Shown: positions 45,448 to 54,219 of the stretch, one piece after another
How the letters are laid out: each line of letters starts with the position of its first letter
Numbering within the stretch: the stretch's first letter is position 1
NCBI GenBank assembly: GCA_963760935.1
Contig: CAVXFB010000007.1
Span: 124,001-188,000, forward strand
Length of the DNA: 64,000 nucleotides
Source of the DNA: CAVXFB01 sp963760935
GTDB lineage: Bacteria > Planctomycetota > Planctomycetia > Pirellulales > Thermoguttaceae
Direction: 5' to 3'
Program-made: the position numbers and the translations under genes
The notes under the pieces: model-generated
The model's database searches: none
What the model saw: the letters and a program-made list of their open reading frames with translations, nothing else
What the model was told of the DNA's origin: nothing

Positions 45448-45490
45448 CCATCGGACCCGGCCGGCGCGCCCTGTGAGCGGAGGGGCCTTT

Positions 45491-46480
45491 CTACCACAGC
45501 AGCCAGCGGGCCAGGTTGAAGTAGCATACCAGCGTGATCACGTCGGTCAGGGCCAGCACCACGGGGCCGGCGGCTACTTGCGGATCGAGTTTCAGGCGGC
45601 GTAGGATGGTGGGAATAGTGCCGCCGAGAATGGCGGCGCTGAGTACGCCTGCCGCTATGCCGCCCAGCACGCAAATCGCCAATGGCCATTGCCTGAGCCA
45701 CGCCAGCGCGATCAGTCCGACCGTTAGTCCGCTGGCGCCGCCGATCAAGAGGCCGACGGAAAACTCCCGACGCACGCATTGACCGATCGACAGCCACGTG
45801 GGCGATTTCCCGTGGAGAAGCTGTAGAGTCAGGCTGATCGACTGGATGCTGACGCTCTCGGCCAGGGCTAGAACGACCGGGATAAAGAGCGCCAGCGCTA
45901 CCGCGCGCTCAAGTTCCGCCTGAAATAGCCCGCACAGAAACGCGGCCACTACGCCACCCGTTATGTTGCAAATGAGCCACGGGAAACGCGAGCGAAATGC
46001 CGTAAACGGATTGCGCTGGCGAGCCCAGGCCAGATGCACGCCGACGAGTTGGAACAAGTCGTCGCTCAGCCCGCCGCCGAGGTCGCGCAGCTCGTCCGTA
46101 TAGAGTTCGACGTCGATCGCTCCGATGAGCCGTCGTTGCCGATCGACGACCGGAAAGGCGAGAAACCGGTGCAGCACGAAGAACTCGCAGGCATCGAGCA
46201 CCGTGGCCTCGGCCGGCACGGCGACCACATTGCGGAGCATAATTTCGGAAATGCGAGCTTCCGGTGGGCTTAGCAGTAGTGCCCGAGCCGGAATCACACC
46301 GCGCAACCGGTCATCGTCGTCGACCACGTAGAAGTAGACGATCCGCGCCGGCGGCGGCGACTGCCGGATGGCGGACAGTGCCTCGCCTACGGTCTGGTCG
46401 ATCCGAACTCGTGCCAGATCGGTGCGCATGTGATGCGACACCAGATCGCTCAAATTTGCTTCGGTGACAGACGCGGTCAT
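45491..46480 (-). CDS. CBS-domain MgtE-like magnesium/cation transporter lacking the N domain
   Basis: 329 residues. A CBS pair (VGEALSAIRQSPPPARIVYF ... EIMLRNVVAVPAEATVLDAC) comes first, then five membrane helices of the MgtE pore (FPWLICNITGGVVAAFLCGL, PVVLALAESVSIQSISLTLQ, ALTDVITLVCYFNLARWLLW). The MgtE_N superhelical domain of about 130 residues is missing, so the protein starts directly with a short helix and the CBS pair. The family imports Mg2+ and is gated by cytoplasmic Mg2+ on the CBS/N domains. It ends 44 bp from the convergent CDF gene. Confidence 0.85.
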   Translation of the reverse strand: MTASVTEANLSDLVSHHMRTDLARVRIDQTVGEALSAIRQSPPPARIVYFYVVDDDDRLRGVIPARALLLSPPEARISEIMLRNVVAVPAEATVLDACEFFVLHRFLAFPVVDRQRRLIGAIDVELYTDELRDLGGGLSDDLFQLVGVHLAWARQRNPFTAFRSRFPWLICNITGGVVAAFLCGLFQAELERAVALALFIPVVLALAESVSIQSISLTLQLLHGKSPTWLSIGQCVRREFSVGLLIGGASGLTVGLIALAWLRQWPLAICVLGGIAAGVLSAAILGGTIPTILRRLKLDPQVAAGPVVLALTDVITLVCYFNLARWLLW

Positions 46481-46519
46481 GACAACCCGTGCCGTGGGAC
46501 AATAGGGGCGTGAACAATC

Positions 46520-47146
46520 CTAGGTCTCGCTGAGCAGCTTGTCCACGTACTTTTCTATCTCCACCTCAACGCCGGGCTTATATCCGACCCAGATCGCACG
46601 AATGACACCGTGCCGGTCGAGCAGCACATTGGTGGGAAAGCCCTCGAAACCGATGGCACGATCCACGGCCGCCCGGGTCTTGTCATCGGGATCGTAGTAG
46701 GTGGGCAGTTCCAGGCCCAGCCGCTTGAGCAAGTCGGATGTCGCGTCACGGAGAGCCGGAATGTCCTTGTCGCCGCCGGCCGGGCAAGAGATGGCCGCCA
46801 AACGGAAGTCGTTGTGACCGGCGAAACGCTGCCATAACGCCGCCATGTGGGGCAACTCGGCGCGGCAGGGCGGACACCACGTGCCCCAGAAGTTCAGAAG
46901 CACGACATGACCTTGAAGGTCAGCGGTAGAAAGTGGCGACGGATCACCGGTCAGCGGCTCTAATCCGACGAAGTCCAGGCGTTGGCCAATGCCCCGATGC
47001 GCCTCCGGGCCGCCATGCCAGGGCGGGAACAATGAGATACCGAACCCGAATATATTGAGCAGCGTCACCAATAAGACCGCCAACACTATGGCCGACAGCC
47101 CGAACATCCAATACTGTGGTTTTTTGGTCGGTTGTTGTTCGGCCAT
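46520..47146 (-). CDS. Membrane-anchored TlpA-like thiol-disulfide oxidoreductase
   Basis: 208 residues, start supported by GGAGGAG. One N-terminal membrane anchor (YWMFGLSAIVLAVLLVTLLN), then a thioredoxin domain on the periplasmic side with VVLLNFWGTWCPPCRAELPH (WCPPC), the TlpA-type insertion, and GFEGFPTNVLLDRHGVIRAI (cis-Pro). It should reduce or isomerise disulfides, e.g. in cytochrome c or membrane protein assembly. Upstream of it, divergent, is the CYTH gene. Its stop is 39 bp from the MgtE-like start on the same strand, so a shared transcript is possible. Confidence 0.87.
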   Translation of the reverse strand: MAEQQPTKKPQYWMFGLSAIVLAVLLVTLLNIFGFGISLFPPWHGGPEAHRGIGQRLDFVGLEPLTGDPSPLSTADLQGHVVLLNFWGTWCPPCRAELPHMAALWQRFAGHNDFRLAAISCPAGGDKDIPALRDATSDLLKRLGLELPTYYDPDDKTRAAVDRAIGFEGFPTNVLLDRHGVIRAIWVGYKPGVEVEIEKYVDKLLSET

Positions 47147-47249
47147 TGCAGCTCCTCCTTCTCGATATATGGTACGGCTGTTACGATGTCGAGGAAAGCC
47201 GAATCGACCGGCAGCCCGGCAAACGACACTTGGCGCCAGGAGTCCAGAC

Positions 47250-47828
47250 GTGAACTACGAAGTGGAAATGAAGTTTCCGGTCGCCGATATGGCCGCGTTG
47301 GAGGCCCGGCTGGGGCAACTTGGGGCGACCATCGCCGGCCCACACACCGAAGTCGACACCTATTTCTCCCATCCTGCCCGGGATTATAGCCGAACCGACG
47401 AGGCCCTGCGGATTCGGTGCAGAGGAGAGTCCAATTTTGTGACCTACAAGGGGCCAAAGATCGATCGGACCACGAAGACCCGCCGGGAGATTGACCTGCC
47501 GCTGGCGGCTGGCGAACAGACGGCCGAGGCTTGGAAGGGGCTCCTCCTGGCATTGGGATTTGCAGTCGTTGGCCAAGTGCGAAAGTCGCGCCGCAAGGCT
47601 CATGTCGAGTGGGAAGGTCATCGCGTTGAGGTCTCGCTCGACGAAGTGGAAGGTCTCGGGGTCTTCGCAGAGCTAGAACTGGTCGTTGACCAGCCGACGA
47701 TCGAGGTCGCCAAGGCGTGCATCACATCGTTGGCCGAGGCCATGGGGCTGGCCGGGAGTGAGCGGCGAAGCTATTTGGAGCTGCTCATGGAACGCGGGGA
47801 ACACAGCAACGGCAATACGGGGCTATGA
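47250..47828 (+). CDS. CYTH-domain protein (class IV adenylate cyclase CyaB/thiamine-triphosphatase-like)
   Basis: 192 residues from GTG 47250 (VNYEVEMKFPVADMAALEAR), chosen because AGGAG lies eight bases upstream and the CYTH ExExK motif (EVEMK) is then at the N-terminus. Other blocks: TYFSHPARDYSRTDEALRIR, FVTYKGPKIDRTTKTRREID, VEVSLDEVEGLGVFAELEL. These acidic and basic residues line a tunnel that binds triphosphates and Mg2+. The reaction could be cAMP formation or hydrolysis of inorganic or thiamine triphosphate; the sequence does not decide. Frame upstream of 47250 is not conserved. Confidence 0.87.
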   Translation: MNYEVEMKFPVADMAALEARLGQLGATIAGPHTEVDTYFSHPARDYSRTDEALRIRCRGESNFVTYKGPKIDRTTKTRREIDLPLAAGEQTAEAWKGLLLALGFAVVGQVRKSRRKAHVEWEGHRVEVSLDEVEGLGVFAELELVVDQPTIEVAKACITSLAEAMGLAGSERRSYLELLMERGEHSNGNTGL

Positions 47829-47873
47829 TTTGCCCAGCCTCAAGACAATTGCACTTTTCCCAGCTCTCCCAAT

Positions 47874-48341
47874 TTGCGATACTGCATAAATTGGATGGTC
47901 ATTGTGAATATGAACAATAATTCATATCTGGTTCTGGCCGTTTCACCAGGAGAAGTACTGGCCGTTGTGCTTGGCGTGCTAGGCATCGGATTGTTGATCC
48001 TGTACTTATTCAGCATCGTTTGGGCTTACGGGGATGCACAGCAGCGAGGTAAGCCGGGATGTCTCGTCGCGCTTTTGGTGACCTTCTTAAGCTGGCCGTT
48101 GGGACTCTTAGCATGGGTGATTTTCAGACCGGATTCTTCGGAGAACGCCGGAGACGCGGACAACGCCCGAATTGCATTCATGTCGTGCACGTGCGGGAGA
48201 CATATTCCAGTTGAGGAACGCTTGGCAGGCACGAAATTGACCTGTGTCTCATGTGGAATCGAGGTCACGGTCCCTGAACTGTCCCAACTTCGAAGAATTA
48301 TCGCCGAGGAAGGCTTCACGCAGAAGCCGGCGAGGCGTTAG
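47874..48341 (+). CDS. Membrane protein with C-terminal zinc-ribbon-like domain
   Basis: Up to 155 residues (ATG 47874; ATG 47910 is an alternative starting MNNNSYLVLAVS). Two hydrophobic helices (VLAVVLGVLGIGLLILYLFS; LVALLVTFLSWPLGLLAWVI) are followed by a cytoplasmic ribbon with SCTCGRHIPVEERL and LTCVSCGIEVTVPEL. The first helix pair resembles phospholipase_D-nuclease-like/Phage shock-like N-termini common in Planctomycetes. No function is known. It precedes lpxB by 33 bp and may be co-transcribed. Confidence 0.6.
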   Translation: MRYCINWMVIVNMNNNSYLVLAVSPGEVLAVVLGVLGIGLLILYLFSIVWAYGDAQQRGKPGCLVALLVTFLSWPLGLLAWVIFRPDSSENAGDADNARIAFMSCTCGRHIPVEERLAGTKLTCVSCGIEVTVPELSQLRRIIAEEGFTQKPARR

Positions 48342-48374
48342 TTTGGTGCCAGCCAGAATGAGGATGGATCCGAC

Positions 48375-49651
48375 ATGCAGCAGTCCCGCCCCCTGACGAT
48401 CTTTTTTTCGGTCGGTGAGCCGAGCGGCGATCTGCACGGGGCCAACCTCATCCGGCAATTGCACGAGCAGTGTCCGGGCCTACAGGCCGTCGGATATGGC
48501 GGGCCAAAGATGGCCGAGGCCGGCTGCCGCCTGCACGCTGACCTGACCGCCCTGGCCGTAATGTGGTTCGCCCGCGCACTCGTCAATCTGCACAAGTTTT
48601 GGGGACTCGTCAGCCGTGCCGACCGCTATTTCCGCCATCATCGTCCCGACGCTGTCGTGCTGATCGACTACCCGGGCATGAACTGGTGGATTGCACGCCG
48701 GGCGAAGGTCCACGGCATACCCGTGTTCTATTACACGCCGCCACAAATTTGGGCCTGGGCCCGCTGGCGGGTGAAAAAGATGCGGCTGGCTGGTCGACCA
48801 CGTGTTGTGCAGCCTCCCATTCGAGGAGCCGTGGTTTCGCCAGCACGGCTGCAACGCCACTTTCGTCGGCCATCCATTCTTCGACGAGGTTCGCCGCTAT
48901 CCGTACGACGAACAGTTCATCGCCGAGCATCGCGATCGGCCTGGTCCGCTGGTACTGATCCTGCCTGGCTCTCGGACACAAGAGGTCACCAACAACCTCC
49001 GCTGGTTTCTCCAAGCGGCGGCGCTGGTGCGCCAGTCCGTGCCAGACGCGCGGTTCGCCTTGGCTGCGTTCAAGCCGCATCAGGCCAGGATCGCTAGGCA
49101 GATGGTTGAAGCGGCCGACTTGCCGATCGAGGTCTACGTCGGCAAGACCCCGGAACTCATGCAGCTTGCCGACTGTGCGATGTCGGTTTCGGGGTCAGTT
49201 TCTCTGGAACTTCTGTACCACACCACGCCAACGGTCATTCTCTATTGGATCACTCGGTTTGCGTACTTTGTGCAGACCTATTTCCGCAAGGTGAAGTACA
49301 TCACGCTAGTCAACCTGCTGGCAACCGACGGGATTGGCGAGGCCGATATCACGCCATTCGACCCCTTGCAGCCCGATGCCGATCGCGTGCCGTTTCCCGA
49401 ATATCTGACCAGCAGCGACAAATCGTCGCAACTAGCTGGCCACATTATCGAGTGGCTTCGCGATCCGGCCGCGCAGGCCTGCGCGTGTTGAGATGCTGCA
49501 GCGATTGAAGACCCACGTTGCCCATGGTGGTGCCTCCAGTCGCGCCGCCGCTTACATCCTCGACATCCTGGCCCAGCGGCCGCAACGCATACCGCGGCCG
49601 CATTTTCAGACGCGGTCCTGCCCGCAAAAGGCTGCCGTATTGGTCCAATAG
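48375..49651 (+). CDS. lpxB: Lipid-A-disaccharide synthase, split by two frameshifts
   Basis: Frame 1 (48375 on) gives MQQSRPLTIFFSVGEPSGDL, YYTPPQIWAWARWRVKKMRL. Near 48785-48793 it shifts by one base to VDHVLCSLPFEEPWFRQHGC, LVLILPGSRTQEVTNNLRWF and CAMSVSGSVSLELLYHTTP. Near 49476-49488 it shifts again to VEMLQRLKTHVAHGGASSRA ending at TAG 49651. Put together it is one full-length LpxB, the GT19 enzyme joining UDP-diacylglucosamine and lipid X in lipid A synthesis. As the gene is otherwise perfectly conserved, assembly indels are the likely cause. Presence of lpxB implies a lipid-A-type outer membrane. Confidence 0.87.
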
Positions 49652-49720
49652 CTGCCCTGCTACCCCTTCCCCGCACGCGATTGGCCGCTTATCTTTCATT
49701 TTCACCCCGGAGGCGTCGCT

Positions 49721-50467
49721 GTGTTGCTTGGTGAACCCCCGCGAACCCAATTCGACCTAAATTTCTCGCTATTCGGCATTCCAGTCCGAGTGCATCCCCT
49801 GTTTTGGCTCGTTACGCTGCTGTTGGGCGGCAATCCGGGCGATGCGGGCGCCGTCCTGACCTGGATTGTTGCGGTGTTCATCGGAATCCTCGTCCACGAG
49901 CTAGGGCACGCCTTTGCCATGCGAATGTACGCCTTCCGCCCTTGGATTGTCCTTTATGGCTTGGGCGGCGAGACGGCCTATGATCTCCGCGCCGGCTACC
50001 ACACTTCCGGAACTGGCACGCTAGCCCAGGTACTAATTTCCTTCGCCGGCCCACTGGCTGGGTTTCTCTTGGCCGCACTGCTGGTCGTCGGTCTGGCAGC
50101 GGCTGGATATCGTGAAGTTGTCGTGCTCACTAGACACTTAGATGTCGCGCTTGTGGTGGCGTTGCCCAGTCCTCGGTTGGCCGATTTTTGCGACATGTTG
50201 TTCCGTATCTCGGTCTGGTGGGGCATCATCAATCTATTGCCCGTCTATCCGTTGGACGGCGGGCAAATCGCCCGTGAAATCCTCTTGAAACTCAGTCCGG
50301 GCAGCGGCATCCGCATGTCGCTCATCTTATCGATGTCGGTAGCCGTCGTACTGGCCGTGGTTGGCATAGCCCTGTGGCAAAGTTGGTATATCGCGCTGCT
50401 GTTCGGCTACTTGGCATACATGAGTTACGCGACATTGCAGGCCTACAGCGATCGCCGACCGTGGTGA
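49721..50467 (+). CDS. Site-2-type metalloprotease (M50 family)
   Basis: 248 residues from GTG 49721 with GGAGG eight bases upstream. Six hydrophobic segments hold the zinc site HELGH in VFIGILVHELGHAFAMRMYA and the second motif NLLPVYPLDGGQIAREILL (LDG Asp). This is the compact M50B form without PDZ or CBS domains. Such proteases cut membrane proteins within the bilayer, e.g. anti-sigma factors. No such substrate is adjacent. The C-terminus (YIALLFGYLAYMSYATLQAY) is a final membrane helix. Confidence 0.87.
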   Translation: MLLGEPPRTQFDLNFSLFGIPVRVHPLFWLVTLLLGGNPGDAGAVLTWIVAVFIGILVHELGHAFAMRMYAFRPWIVLYGLGGETAYDLRAGYHTSGTGTLAQVLISFAGPLAGFLLAALLVVGLAAAGYREVVVLTRHLDVALVVALPSPRLADFCDMLFRISVWWGIINLLPVYPLDGGQIAREILLKLSPGSGIRMSLILSMSVAVVLAVVGIALWQSWYIALLFGYLAYMSYATLQAYSDRRPW

Positions 50468-50651
50468 TCGCGCCGCGCGTTCTGATGCGCAGCGAAACTT
50501 TCTCTGGTGAATCGCTGCCGATTTTGCCGATATGGGCTTGAAAAGATTTCCAACAACGCTACAACTTATGCGAGGTGGGCACAATGCTGAAGCTCCGATG
50601 GTCGGAGTGATCAGACGAGGCCCGCTTGGAAATCCTGACGGAGGAGTTACT

Positions 50652-50784
50652 GTGGCCAAGAAGAAGACGGCAGCCAGAAGCGCCCGCCAAGAAGGCACCT
50701 GCGAAGAAGGCTCCGGCGGCCAAGAGGGTCGCAAAGAAGGCGCCCGCGAAGAAGACCAAGAAGATGGCCTGCTGCTGCAAGTAA
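50652..50784 (+). CDS. Histone H1-like Lys/Ala/Pro-rich protein, frameshifted
   Basis: GTG 50652 with a GGAGGAG site reads AKKKTAA, then loses frame near 50672-50680. One base later the sequence continues APAKKAPAKKAPAAKRVAKK, APAKKTKKMACCCK and stops at 50784. The AKKAP repeats are those of bacterial histone H1-like DNA-binding proteins, which are common in Planctomycetes; the CCCK end is odd. Length is about 44 residues after repair. A strong terminator follows at 50844. Confidence 0.7.
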
Positions 50785-50843
50785 TTGCCGCAACGGCATT
50801 CGACGGTCAAAGCCGCGAACGTCATCACCGATTACGACGAGAA

Positions 50844-50875
50844 AGGGCCGTCGGGACGAACCTCCCGGCGGCCCT
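50844..50875. terminator. Bidirectional terminator between the histone-like gene and mrp
   Basis: A 13-bp stem AGGGCCGTCGGGA (50844-50856) with TCCCGGCGGCCCT (50863-50875), one G-U-type mismatch and a 6-nt loop. TTTTC follows on the plus strand shortly after, TTTCTC on the minus strand. It serves two convergent genes. Confidence 0.8.
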
Positions 50876-50914
50876 AAGTGTTTTCTTGGCGGAGTCGCCT
50901 CCCGACCGTTCCCG

Positions 50915-51994
50915 TCATCCCAAAACGGGCAATGTCGGCAGCACCGGCCGCTGGCGATGCTCGGCGACCAGTCCACCCACGAAATTGCGGCAAATTGAGG
51001 CCAAATACGGGCCTGCAACAGGTTCGTCGAAGGCTGCACTGACGTGCCCCTTATCGGCTTGGACACGCAGCTCCGTGCAAATCGGCACCTCGCCCAAAAA
51101 CGGCACGCCAAGTTCCTCCGCCCTACTTTTCGCCCCGCCCGAGCCAAAGATATCGTGCCGGGCGTTGCAGTTGGAGCAAACAAAAGAGCTCATGTTTTCG
51201 ACCATGCCCAGCACGGGCACTTGAACCTTGCGAAACATGGCGATGGCCTTCACCGCGTCCAATAGAGCGACGTCTTGCGGCGTGCAGACGACTACCGCAC
51301 CGGTAAGCGGCAGCAACTGGGAAAGGGACAAGGCGACGTCGCCCGTGCCCGGCGGCATATCGATAATCAGGTAGTCCAGCTCGCCCCAGTCCGTGTCGCG
51401 TAGGAACTGGGTTAGCGCCGTGTGCAGCATCGGGCCACGCCAGATCACCGCTTCGCCAGCCGGAACCAGGAAGCCCATCGACATCACCCGCAAGCCGTCG
51501 ACGACGATCGGCTGAATTCGGTCGCCAATGAGTTGCGGCCGCTCATTGCTGCCCAGCAGATGCGGGATGCTCGGTCCATAGACGTCGGCGTCCACCAGTC
51601 CGACCTCGCAGCCGGCCCGTCGCAGTCCCAAGGCCAGATACGCAGCGATGGAACTCTTGCCGACGCCTCCCTTGCCCGAACCGACCGCCACGACCGTCTT
51701 AGCGGCCAATCCCATCTCGCCGAGCTTTTCCGGCTTGCGTTGGTGAACGGCCAACTCCACGCTAACTTCCAAGGTGGGAAAGCGTTTGCGCAAGAGGCCA
51801 GTCAGTTCGGTCCTGGTTTGCTCCCATACCGGCGCCGACCACGTTGTGAGGCCCAGCATAATCGCCAGACGCGATCCGTCGATCCTGACGGCATGGATCT
51901 GACCAAGCTGCGTAACGCTGCGACCCGTTTCGGGATCGGTAAAATCCGCCAAAGCAGCCAGTACGGCGGCCTCGCTAACATCTTGATTCGCCAT
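50915..51994 (-). CDS. mrp: Mrp/ApbC-family P-loop ATPase (Fe-S carrier)
   Basis: 359 residues. An N-terminal MIP18/DUF59 domain (ALADFTDPETGRSVTQLGQI) leads to the ATPase: deviant Walker A VAVGSGKGGVGKSSIAAYLA, VGLVDADVYGPSIPHLLG, DYLIIDMPPGTGDVALSLSQ and VVVCTPQDVALLDAVKAI. The C-terminal MVENMSSFVCSNCNARHDIF holds the CxxC that binds a bridging Fe-S cluster. It delivers clusters to apoproteins; the neighbouring complex I operon is a plausible major client. It is followed by the bidirectional terminator. Confidence 0.93.
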   Translation of the reverse strand: MANQDVSEAAVLAALADFTDPETGRSVTQLGQIHAVRIDGSRLAIMLGLTTWSAPVWEQTRTELTGLLRKRFPTLEVSVELAVHQRKPEKLGEMGLAAKTVVAVGSGKGGVGKSSIAAYLALGLRRAGCEVGLVDADVYGPSIPHLLGSNERPQLIGDRIQPIVVDGLRVMSMGFLVPAGEAVIWRGPMLHTALTQFLRDTDWGELDYLIIDMPPGTGDVALSLSQLLPLTGAVVVCTPQDVALLDAVKAIAMFRKVQVPVLGMVENMSSFVCSNCNARHDIFGSGGAKSRAEELGVPFLGEVPICTELRVQADKGHVSAAFDEPVAGPYLASICRNFVGGLVAEHRQRPVLPTLPVLG

Positions 51995-52136
51995 AATCTC
52001 TCAATCCTCCAGGTCCGTCGTCAAAAGTCGCCTTGTGTGGGTCGAGGCAGCGAGCCCCACCGAAATGCCAGTAGTGGGGATCGCTGCGCTCAACCCACTC
52101 GACTATCTATCTTGCCATGGCACGCCGATGTGCCCG

Positions 52137-52601
52137 CTACCTGCTGCCCGCCCAGGGCAGATTGGCCCAAATCCGCTCGGTCAATGTCTGTTGGGGCGGC
52201 GGCACCTGCGCCAAGTGGCGGCAAGCTATTTGGGCCAACCGCCCGACCTGACGCGGCGAGTCGACGAAATGCACCGCGCCGGCCTCGCGCATCAGACCTT
52301 CGTACGCCGCCATCGAACGTTCAGCCACCACTGCCGCCCGGACTGCCGGGAAGCAGCGACGCTGCCGTGAAAGCTGCCGTAACACGCCATCTATGTCTTT
52401 GGCCAATTCCACTACGACCATCGATGCCGGACTCTGGCCCAGTTCGCTCCAGCAATCGTCCAACGTGCGGGTTTCCCACACCCGGACGCCCGAACCGGCC
52501 AGTTCACGGCGCAACATTACGGCCCATCGACCGCTGCGTTCGCACGCGATCAACCGCGCCGGCATGCTCGCATCGATATGTTCCAACGGAATGTCTCTCA
52601 C
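52137..52601 (-). CDS. Receiver-like protein coupled to the degenerate sigma54-activator-like gene
   Basis: 154 residues, ATG 52601 overlapping the stop of the upstream gene by four bases (ATGA), so translation is coupled. The fold looks like a response-regulator receiver: RLIACERSGRWAVMLRREL, then SMVVVELAKDIDGVLRQL where the phosphoacceptor Asp is replaced by Glu or shifted, and EAGAVHFVDSPRQVGRLA in the final strand/helix. The acidic pocket at the N-terminus (DD) is absent. It is probably a pseudo-receiver that binds the neighbour rather than a phosphorylated regulator. I do not recognise a named family. Confidence 0.6.
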   Translation of the reverse strand: MRDIPLEHIDASMPARLIACERSGRWAVMLRRELAGSGVRVWETRTLDDCWSELGQSPASMVVVELAKDIDGVLRQLSRQRRCFPAVRAAVVAERSMAAYEGLMREAGAVHFVDSPRQVGRLAQIACRHLAQVPPPQQTLTERIWANLPWAGSR

Positions 52602-54034
52602 TCTTTCCCAGCGCCTCTTTCTCCTCTCCCCTCTCTCCGTTCTTCCAGCCCCAACTGCACCATGCGGCGGTACAACCTTGGCCGGGTCATACCCAACAGC
52701 CGTGCCGCCCGCGCCTTATTGCCTTTCGCCCGGGCCAAGGCCCGGCGAATCAATTCCCGCTCGACGCGGCCGAGATACTCGCCCAATACAATGGTTTCCT
52801 CGGTGCGGCGCGGGTGGGCTGCCGCACGGCCGACCAGGCGAAGCTTCTCTGGCAGGTCCTGCACGTCGATTTCGTGCGAAGCCGCTCGGCCGTGGGCTTC
52901 GGCGATCGCTTCGGCCAGTTCCTCGATGTTGCCGGGCCAGCCGTAGCTGTCCATCAGATCCAGTGCCGCAGACGTGAATCCGCCAATTTGGCGTTGTCCG
53001 GCCGCGTTAAGGTCCTCCAACAATAGTTGGGCCAACAGCGGCAAGTCGTCGCGTCGCGCGTTTAGCGGGGGCAACTCGATAACAAGCGTGCTAAGCGCGG
53101 CCGCCAAATCATCGCGAAACTTTCCCCGCCGCGCCAGTTCCAAAAGCGATTCCGCCGCGGTGGCAATCAGCCGCCAAGGCTGGGGACGCCGGACAATGAA
53201 CGCGGCCAATTCCACTTGCAGGTCGGCCGACAGATCATCGACCCGATGTAGCAGCAGTGTGCCCGGCCGGCTCTCATCGGCCAAGAGTTTCGCTCTGGCA
53301 ACCGCGGCCACGATCGCTTCGAGGAGATCGGCGCCCAAGAGCGAGCAATCCAACGGTGTCAGCGTGCCGGCCTGCGACGGCGCGTCTTCGGTGGGCGGAT
53401 TGGCGGCATAGTGAATTGCAGACGCCAAGTGTCGTCGGCCGCTGCCCGGTGGTCCAACCAGCAACACGCTCGATTGACTGTTCGCGGCCAACTCCACCTG
53501 CCGCCGCGCAAGACGCATCGCCGTCCCTTGTCCAATAAGCCGATCAGCGCGATACCGGGCTGCGGCCTCTTGGCGAAAACGACGCACATGCTCGTGCAAC
53601 GCGGCCGGCTCCCGTGGCGGGGCGGTGTCCTCCAGACCCTCGGTCAGCGGCGTATGGCACTCGCCAACGCTATCTACGATGGCCAGTACGCCGAGCAAAC
53701 TCTCTCCGTCGGTGCCGATGGGAAGAAACTTCGCCCGCCGCTCCTCCAAAATGCCATCCGGGCTAGTCCGCGAAACAATCGCGACCGGACTGTGGCCGTT
53801 GAGGACCTGCGGCGGTGGGCACAGACCGGCCGCAACCGCGTCGGCGCCGCCTGCGTCGGGGCAGGAATGATAGCCGCAACGCCGACCAATGAGCAATTCG
53901 TCCGTTGCCAGCCAGTCCTGACAGGCACGATTCACGAAGACAATCGTCAGTTCATCATCAAGCACGTAGATCGGCTGCGCGGCCGAGTTCAGCAGCCGGC
54001 CCAGTTCCGTGGTCGAGATGCGTTGTAGAGTCAT
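52598..54034 (-). CDS. PAS - degenerate sigma54-type AAA+ - Fis HTH regulator
   Basis: 478 residues from ATG 54034 (MTLQRISTTELGRLLNSAAQ). A PAS domain (IYVLDDELTIVFVNRACQDW) carries an unusual Cys set: GRRCGYHSCPDAGG ... GLCPPPQ. The AAA+ region is recognisable (RADRLIGQGTAMRLARRQVE; VFPG-like YGWPGNIEELAEAIAEAHG; FRDDLAAALSTLVIELPPLN), but Walker A is GPPGSGRRHLA without the Lys, Walker B is GTLLLHRVDDL without DE, and the GAFTGA loop is missing. The Fis-type HTH is intact (AKGNKARAARLLGMTRPRLY). It likely binds DNA but cannot remodel sigma54 polymerase. Confidence 0.75.
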   Translation of the reverse strand: MTLQRISTTELGRLLNSAAQPIYVLDDELTIVFVNRACQDWLATDELLIGRRCGYHSCPDAGGADAVAAGLCPPPQVLNGHSPVAIVSRTSPDGILEERRAKFLPIGTDGESLLGVLAIVDSVGECHTPLTEGLEDTAPPREPAALHEHVRRFRQEAAARYRADRLIGQGTAMRLARRQVELAANSQSSVLLVGPPGSGRRHLASAIHYAANPPTEDAPSQAGTLTPLDCSLLGADLLEAIVAAVARAKLLADESRPGTLLLHRVDDLSADLQVELAAFIVRRPQPWRLIATAAESLLELARRGKFRDDLAAALSTLVIELPPLNARRDDLPLLAQLLLEDLNAAGQRQIGGFTSAALDLMDSYGWPGNIEELAEAIAEAHGRAASHEIDVQDLPEKLRLVGRAAAHPRRTEETIVLGEYLGRVERELIRRALARAKGNKARAARLLGMTRPRLYRRMVQLGLEERREGRGERGAGKE

Positions 54035-54219
54035 GCCAATAATCGTGGTTGCCAAGTCTATCCCATATCTTATACCAGTTTGCCGCTCCGTGCGGCAGTG
54101 GCGGGCAGCACACCCCAGTCGAAGCCGCTAATTCGCGGTGGGATGACAGTCAGTTGTCACCGCATCTCACGATACTACCGGGGTCACGTCGCGTCGTGAC
54201 GCGAGCCGCCACTCCAGGC

